Positions 7,443 to 11,396 of a stretch of 11,396 nt of DNA are shown piece by piece (the stretch's first letter is position 1; the number at the start of each line of letters is the position of its first letter). The position numbers and the translations under genes are program-made. Under the pieces are notes generated by a model. It made no database searches. It saw only the letters and a program-made list of their open reading frames with translations, and was not told the DNA's origin. Location of the stretch: the NCBI GenBank assembly GCA_900556695.1, contig USQA01000018.1, positions 1 through 11,396 on the forward strand, given 5' to 3'. The DNA is from an uncultured Clostridium sp. (lineage in GTDB: Bacteria > Bacillota > Clostridia > TANB77 > CAG-508).

Positions 7443-8657
7443 ATGGAAAATGTATTTAATATATTAGAAGAGCGCGGATATATTGAACAAATGACTCATC
7501 CAAAAGAAATAAAAGAGTTATTTGGAAAAGAATCTGTTCCTTTTTACATAGGAATTGACCCTACTGCAGATAGTTTACATGTAGGTCATTTTGTTTCTTT
7601 AATGGTTGCTAGTCATATGCAAAAATGCGGCCACAAACCAATTATTTTAGTTGGAGGAGGTACTGCAACAATAGGTGACCCTTCTGGAAAAACTGATATG
7701 AGAAAAATGCTATCTCGTGAAGAAATTAGCCATAATGTAGAATGCATAAAAAAACAAGTTGAAAAATTTGTTAGCTTCGAAGGTGACAATGCAGCTATAA
7801 TAGTTAATAATGCTGATTGGTTGTTAGATGTTAAATTCATTGATTTTGTACGCGATATTGGTAGTTTATTTTCTGTAAATAGAATGCTTGCTGCAGAATG
7901 TTATAAACAAAGACTGGAAACAGGTTTAACTTTTTTTGAAATGAGTTATATGTTAATGCAATCTTATGATTTTTTACATTTATATGAAAAATATGGTTGT
8001 AAACTAGAAATGGGTGGAAATGATCAATGGTCTAATATAATCGGTGGAGTTGAATTAATTAGAAAAATTGGTAAAGATGATTCTTATGGTTTAACATTTA
8101 AGCTTCTTACAACAAAAGAAGGTAAAAAAATGGGTAAAACTGAAAAAGGTGCTTTATGGTTAGATGCTAATAAAACTTCTCCATATGAATTCTATCAATA
8201 TTGGAGAAACATGGAAGATAGTAGTGTTGAAACTGTTTTAAAAATGTTAACTTTCTTACCTATTGATAAAGTAAATGAATTATCTTCTTTAAAAGATGAA
8301 AAAATAAATGAAGCTAAAAAAATAGCAGCATTTGAAATAACTAAACTAATTCATGGTGAAGAAGAAGCTAAAAAAGCTGAAGAAGCTTCTAATGCTTTAT
8401 TTAATGGTCAAGGAAGTCTTGATAATATGCCAACTGTAAAGATAGAATCAACTAATATCTCTATTGTTGATGCAATTATTTTAACTAATATTGCTCCATC
8501 AAAAGGTCAAGCAAGAACTTTAATAAATCAAGGTGGTATATCTTTAAATGATGAAAAAATAACAGATATTTCTTATCAATTATCTGATAAAGATTTTTCA
8601 GATGGTTATGCTATTTTGAAAAAAGGTAAAAAAGTATTTTACAAATTAGAAAAATAA
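7443..8657 (+). CDS. tyrS: Tyrosyl-tRNA synthetase
   Basis: Attaches tyrosine to tRNA-Tyr in the cytoplasm (class I synthetase, dimeric). The 404 residues show the full TyrRS layout. FYIGIDPTADSLHVGH has Y35 and D39 for tyrosine binding and the HIGH-type motif HVGH (46-49). GGGTATIGDPSGK (71-83) follows. The tyrosine pocket has Y169, Q173, D176 and Q195 within SYMLMQSYDFLHLYEKYG and GGNDQW. The KMSKS-type loop is KMGKT (229-233). The C-terminal S4 RNA-binding domain (about 337-400) contains APSKGQARTLINQGGISLN. GAAAGGA lies 8 bases before the ATG. Only 66 bases separate it from the zinc-ribbon gene and no good promoter is seen between, so the two are probably co-transcribed. There is no room in the leader for the roughly 200-base T-box that often controls tyrS in Firmicutes. 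Confidence 0.98.
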   Translation: MENVFNILEERGYIEQMTHPKEIKELFGKESVPFYIGIDPTADSLHVGHFVSLMVASHMQKCGHKPIILVGGGTATIGDPSGKTDMRKMLSREEISHNVECIKKQVEKFVSFEGDNAAIIVNNADWLLDVKFIDFVRDIGSLFSVNRMLAAECYKQRLETGLTFFEMSYMLMQSYDFLHLYEKYGCKLEMGGNDQWSNIIGGVELIRKIGKDDSYGLTFKLLTTKEGKKMGKTEKGALWLDANKTSPYEFYQYWRNMEDSSVETVLKMLTFLPIDKVNELSSLKDEKINEAKKIAAFEITKLIHGEEEAKKAEEASNALFNGQGSLDNMPTVKIESTNISIVDAIILTNIAPSKGQARTLINQGGISLNDEKITDISYQLSDKDFSDGYAILKKGKKVFYKLEK

Positions 8658-8670
8658 TATAATTAAAAAC

Positions 8671-8712
8671 ATAATAAAAATCCAATTTACAAATAAATTG
8701 GATTTTTATTAT
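8671..8712. terminator. 19-bp bidirectional terminator between tyrS and the UPF0182 gene
   Basis: A perfect 19-bp stem: TCCAATTTA and TAAATTGGA around loop CAAA (8690-8693), extended by ATAATAAAAA on the left and TTTTTATTAT on the right. The A/T arms supply a T-tract in either direction, and the minus-strand gene stops at 8716. Confidence 0.93.
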
Positions 8713-8715
8713 TGT

Positions 8716-11396
8716 TTAATTGTTAGTTTTATTATTTTCTACAGAATTTGAACTTGTATTTTCTGTTGTATTCACTTCATTAGCTATTGTATTATTAGAA
8801 CTAGTTGTTTTTTCTAATTCTTCCTTTTTCTTATCTTCTTTTTCTTTAACTTGTTCTAATGAAGTAATTAAATCTTGAAGCTTTTGAACATCTTTTCCCA
8901 TCATTTCCCAATCATTGTTATTGTTTGAGTTTGTTAGATTTTCATTAGCTTTAATAATTGCTTCTATTAGACCTTCAACATCTTCTGTATTTTCTACTTC
9001 AATGTCTACTGCATATTTAGAAAGTAAGTTTTCTAATGCATTACTTAAGCTATTTCCTATTGCTACTTTATTACCTGAAGCTACAATTACTTTCTTTAAT
9101 ACTGGAACTTCTGATTCATTTAACATTGTTTGATATATTGGTTCTACATATAATAATGTATTTTTTATTGGAACTATTATCATTTGTTTTGTTAATTTTG
9201 TTCCTGTTGTATTTAAAGTTTCTAATTCTGCTGATATTGCTTCATCTTCTTCTATTTGTTTATCTAATTGCATAGGTCCAACTATATTACTATCTGCTGA
9301 AAATTTATATAACTTCAATTCATTTGTAGCACCATTTGTACTACCAACTAAATAAGAAATTAAATTTTGTTTTTCATCAGGTGTATAAATTTGCATTAAG
9401 CCCATTTTTTCACCATCATTTGTTTTTACCATTGTATAATATGGTTCCACATATGTTCCAGTAGATTTTGATGATTTTACACTATTATATTTTGCAATAT
9501 CCCATAAATCATCTGCTCTATATAATACATCTGGTTTTACATTGTGATATACTTTTAAAATCTCTGATTGAACATTATATAAAAATTCTGGATATACAAA
9601 ATGGCTTGATATATCTTGTGGTATTTGTGTGTCTAAATCTACAAATAATGTATCATACACATTTCTGTACGCCATGGCAATTGGATCTGTTCTATCTGTA
9701 ATATAATATGACATTGTTCCATCATAACTATCTACAATTACTTTTACTGAATTTCTAATATAATTAATATTTTCTTTTACTCCATCATGTTGTATTGTTG
9801 TATATTGTGAATATGGATATTGGCTTGATACTGTATACGCATCAATAACCCATACAATTTTTCCTTCTTCTGTTACTACTGTATAAGGATTTTCATCGTA
9901 TATTAAATATGGTAAAGCTTTTTTAGCTCTTGATATAACATCTCTGTTTATTAGAATTTTGCTTTCTTTTGTTATTTCTCCTGAAAATGCTAAATTAATA
10001 TCTCCTTTTGTCATTCCTAATATTAATCTATCAAAAAATCCTAGTTGTAATCCTGCTTTTCCATCATATGTTGATGTTTGATCTACTCCATTTTCATCTG
10101 TATAGTCATATTCTTGTTTATTTTTTGCATTTGTTGCAATTGTTTCTTTACTTCCTAAACCAAAATACATACGAGGTTGAGATAATTTTATTTTTTCATC
10201 TTTTCCAGATACATCTTTTTGTATATATTTTGTATTACCTGTTTCTGTGCTTTGTGTAGCTGATGTTATAATTTGTCCCATTCCGTGTGTATATTCATAT
10301 GTCTTGTTATTATATGTTCTTCCTGAGTTTGTAATTTCTCTAGGTGATACATATACTAATTGATCTTTTCCATCTATTTTATATTTAGCTAAATTTGCAT
10401 TTCTATAAGTATAGTACCCTGTTTTTGTTTGATTATCTTCTAATGTTTTTACAACAGCTTCTTTGCTTATTATTGGAATGTTGTTTATAACATTACTACT
10501 TTCACTTACTTCTTCATTTGTTATTGTTCCTGTGCTCTCTAATTTATCTTCTTCTATATTTAATTGATAAGCATTTTTAGTATTTTTTATATTTTCAGCT
10601 ATATTTTCTTTTTCTTTGTCTAACTCGTTTGAATTAACAAATACTAAATCAAAAACAACCATTATAATAAATAATGCTACTAAATATACTGGAATAACAG
10701 CTAAATTTTTTAATACTTTGCTTGTATTTCCTTCTTTAAAGAATTTTAAAGCTCTAAAAGAAATAATTACTATAATAAAAGCAAATATTATATATCCCCA
10801 TAATTTAATTGTTGATTCTATTAATCCTGCTCCAATTATATCTATATCATCATTTACTGTTAACATTTTTCCAAATAATATATTTTGTGTATTTAAGACT
10901 GTAAATATTGCTATTCCTATTACTACTAAAAAGATATTTCTTAATAGTTTTTTCATAAATAAGCTTTCTTTTAACATATTTCCGTCTACACCATCAAAAA
11001 ATTGATTAAATGCTATTATATAATATAAAGCCATATATATTGTAATTCCTACTATTAAAGCTATTGCATATAATACTAATCCTTGAATTACTGGTTTTTG
11101 GAAAATATAATATGCTATATCTAAATTGAAAACTGTATCTTGTATTCCAAATGCTGTACTATTAATCATAAGCATTATTTTTTGTACAAATATTGAAGAA
11201 ATAATAACACTTACAATTGCTGATATTACTAAAGCCAATGATTTATTTAATAATTTAGGCATAGTTTTCTTTTCTTTTGCAAAAAATGGCTTTAATCCTT
11301 TTTTTATTCCTCTATTGGTCATATATATAATAAAATATAAGATAACAAAATTAACAGCCATGATTGAGTATCTATAAATTAAATTTGTTTTAAATA
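8716..11396 (-). CDS. UPF0182 (COG1615) large membrane protein, 5' end outside window
   Basis: A member of UPF0182, a family of large membrane proteins of unknown function. Numbered from the Met at 11361, membrane helices lie at about 1-14, 41-64, 92-118, 140-158, 187-206 and 221-243. A large domain, probably outside the membrane, follows. Family landmarks are SPREI (339-343), YEYTHGMGQI (356-364), RMYFG (397-401), WVIDAYTVSSQYPYSQ (504-519), NYIRNSVKVIVDSYDGTMSYY (533-553) and VYPEFLYNVQ (589-598). The last 45 residues are a low-complexity tail rich in Lys/Glu, then Asn/Ser/Thr. The frame stays open from 11361 to the edge, that Met has no ribosome binding site, and the family normally has more sequence before this helix. 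The true start is therefore beyond the window. Confidence 0.92.
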   Translation of the reverse strand, partial: FKTNLIYRYSIMAVNFVILYFIIYMTNRGIKKGLKPFFAKEKKTMPKLLNKSLALVISAIVSVIISSIFVQKIMLMINSTAFGIQDTVFNLDIAYYIFQKPVIQGLVLYAIALIVGITIYMALYYIIAFNQFFDGVDGNMLKESLFMKKLLRNIFLVVIGIAIFTVLNTQNILFGKMLTVNDDIDIIGAGLIESTIKLWGYIIFAFIIVIISFRALKFFKEGNTSKVLKNLAVIPVYLVALFIIMVVFDLVFVNSNELDKEKENIAENIKNTKNAYQLNIEEDKLESTGTITNEEVSESSNVINNIPIISKEAVVKTLEDNQTKTGYYTYRNANLAKYKIDGKDQLVYVSPREITNSGRTYNNKTYEYTHGMGQIITSATQSTETGNTKYIQKDVSGKDEKIKLSQPRMYFGLGSKETIATNAKNKQEYDYTDENGVDQTSTYDGKAGLQLGFFDRLILGMTKGDINLAFSGEITKESKILINRDVISRAKKALPYLIYDENPYTVVTEEGKIVWVIDAYTVSSQYPYSQYTTIQHDGVKENINYIRNSVKVIVDSYDGTMSYYITDRTDPIAMAYRNVYDTLFVDLDTQIPQDISSHFVYPEFLYNVQSEILKVYHNVKPDVLYRADDLWDIAKYNSVKSSKSTGTYVEPYYTMVKTNDGEKMGLMQIYTPDEKQNLISYLVGSTNGATNELKLYKFSADSNIVGPMQLDKQIEEDEAISAELETLNTTGTKLTKQMIIVPIKNTLLYVEPIYQTMLNESEVPVLKKVIVASGNKVAIGNSLSNALENLLSKYAVDIEVENTEDVEGLIEAIIKANENLTNSNNNNDWEMMGKDVQKLQDLITSLEQVKEKEDKKKEELEKTTSSNNTIANEVNTTENTSSNSVENNKTNN

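Noticed and set aside
11359..11361. ATG at 11361 as the true start of the UPF0182 gene
   Set aside because: No ribosome binding site, the frame is open to the window edge, and family members have additional N-terminal sequence.
1..11396. TGA read as Trp (genetic code 4), since no intact gene here ends in TGA
   Set aside because: All tryptophans are TGG and no gene contains an in-frame TGA, which would be common in such an AT-rich genome using code 4. It would also not repair dnaE.

Overview
The window is very AT-rich, with codons ending mostly in A or T, strong AGGAGG-type ribosome binding sites and sigma-A-like promoters. Together with the gene families seen, this points to a low-GC Firmicute, most likely an uncultured member of the Clostridia. 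The genes are ordinary chromosomal ones: replication, tRNA charging, ion transport and carbohydrate breakdown. I see no mobile element, CRISPR array, rRNA or tRNA gene, and no gene-free stretch over 300 bases.

Layout. At the left edge (1-846, +) is the C-terminal part of an MgtA-type P-type ATPase. It converges on a minus-strand unit through a shared bidirectional terminator at about 850-876. Read right to left, the minus-strand unit is an alpha-amylase (5499-6941), DNA polymerase III alpha, dnaE (1874-5388), and an unrecognised transglutaminase-like protein (880-1884) whose start overlaps the end of dnaE. dnaE has its own good promoter, whose -35 lies in a 13-bp inverted repeat just downstream of the amylase gene. 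Divergent promoters at about 6979-7050 drive the amylase leftwards and a small zinc-ribbon protein plus tyrS rightwards (7101-8657). A 19-bp bidirectional hairpin at 8671-8712 separates tyrS from a convergent UPF0182 membrane-protein gene that runs off the right edge.

The most striking observation is in dnaE. The gene is complete in content (1170 residues once rejoined, with PHP and polymerase metal ligands intact), but its frame is broken twice by one extra base each time. At both breaks the interrupted frame meets the codon CGG followed by A, and skipping the C restores the conserved glycine codon GGA. By hand scan, CGG is not used as an in-frame codon in any intact gene of this window. Sequencing or assembly error is the first explanation to exclude. 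The alternative is +1 frameshifting at a vacant or very poorly decoded CGG codon, formally like the AGG-dependent skips known from Perkinsus mitochondrial cox1.
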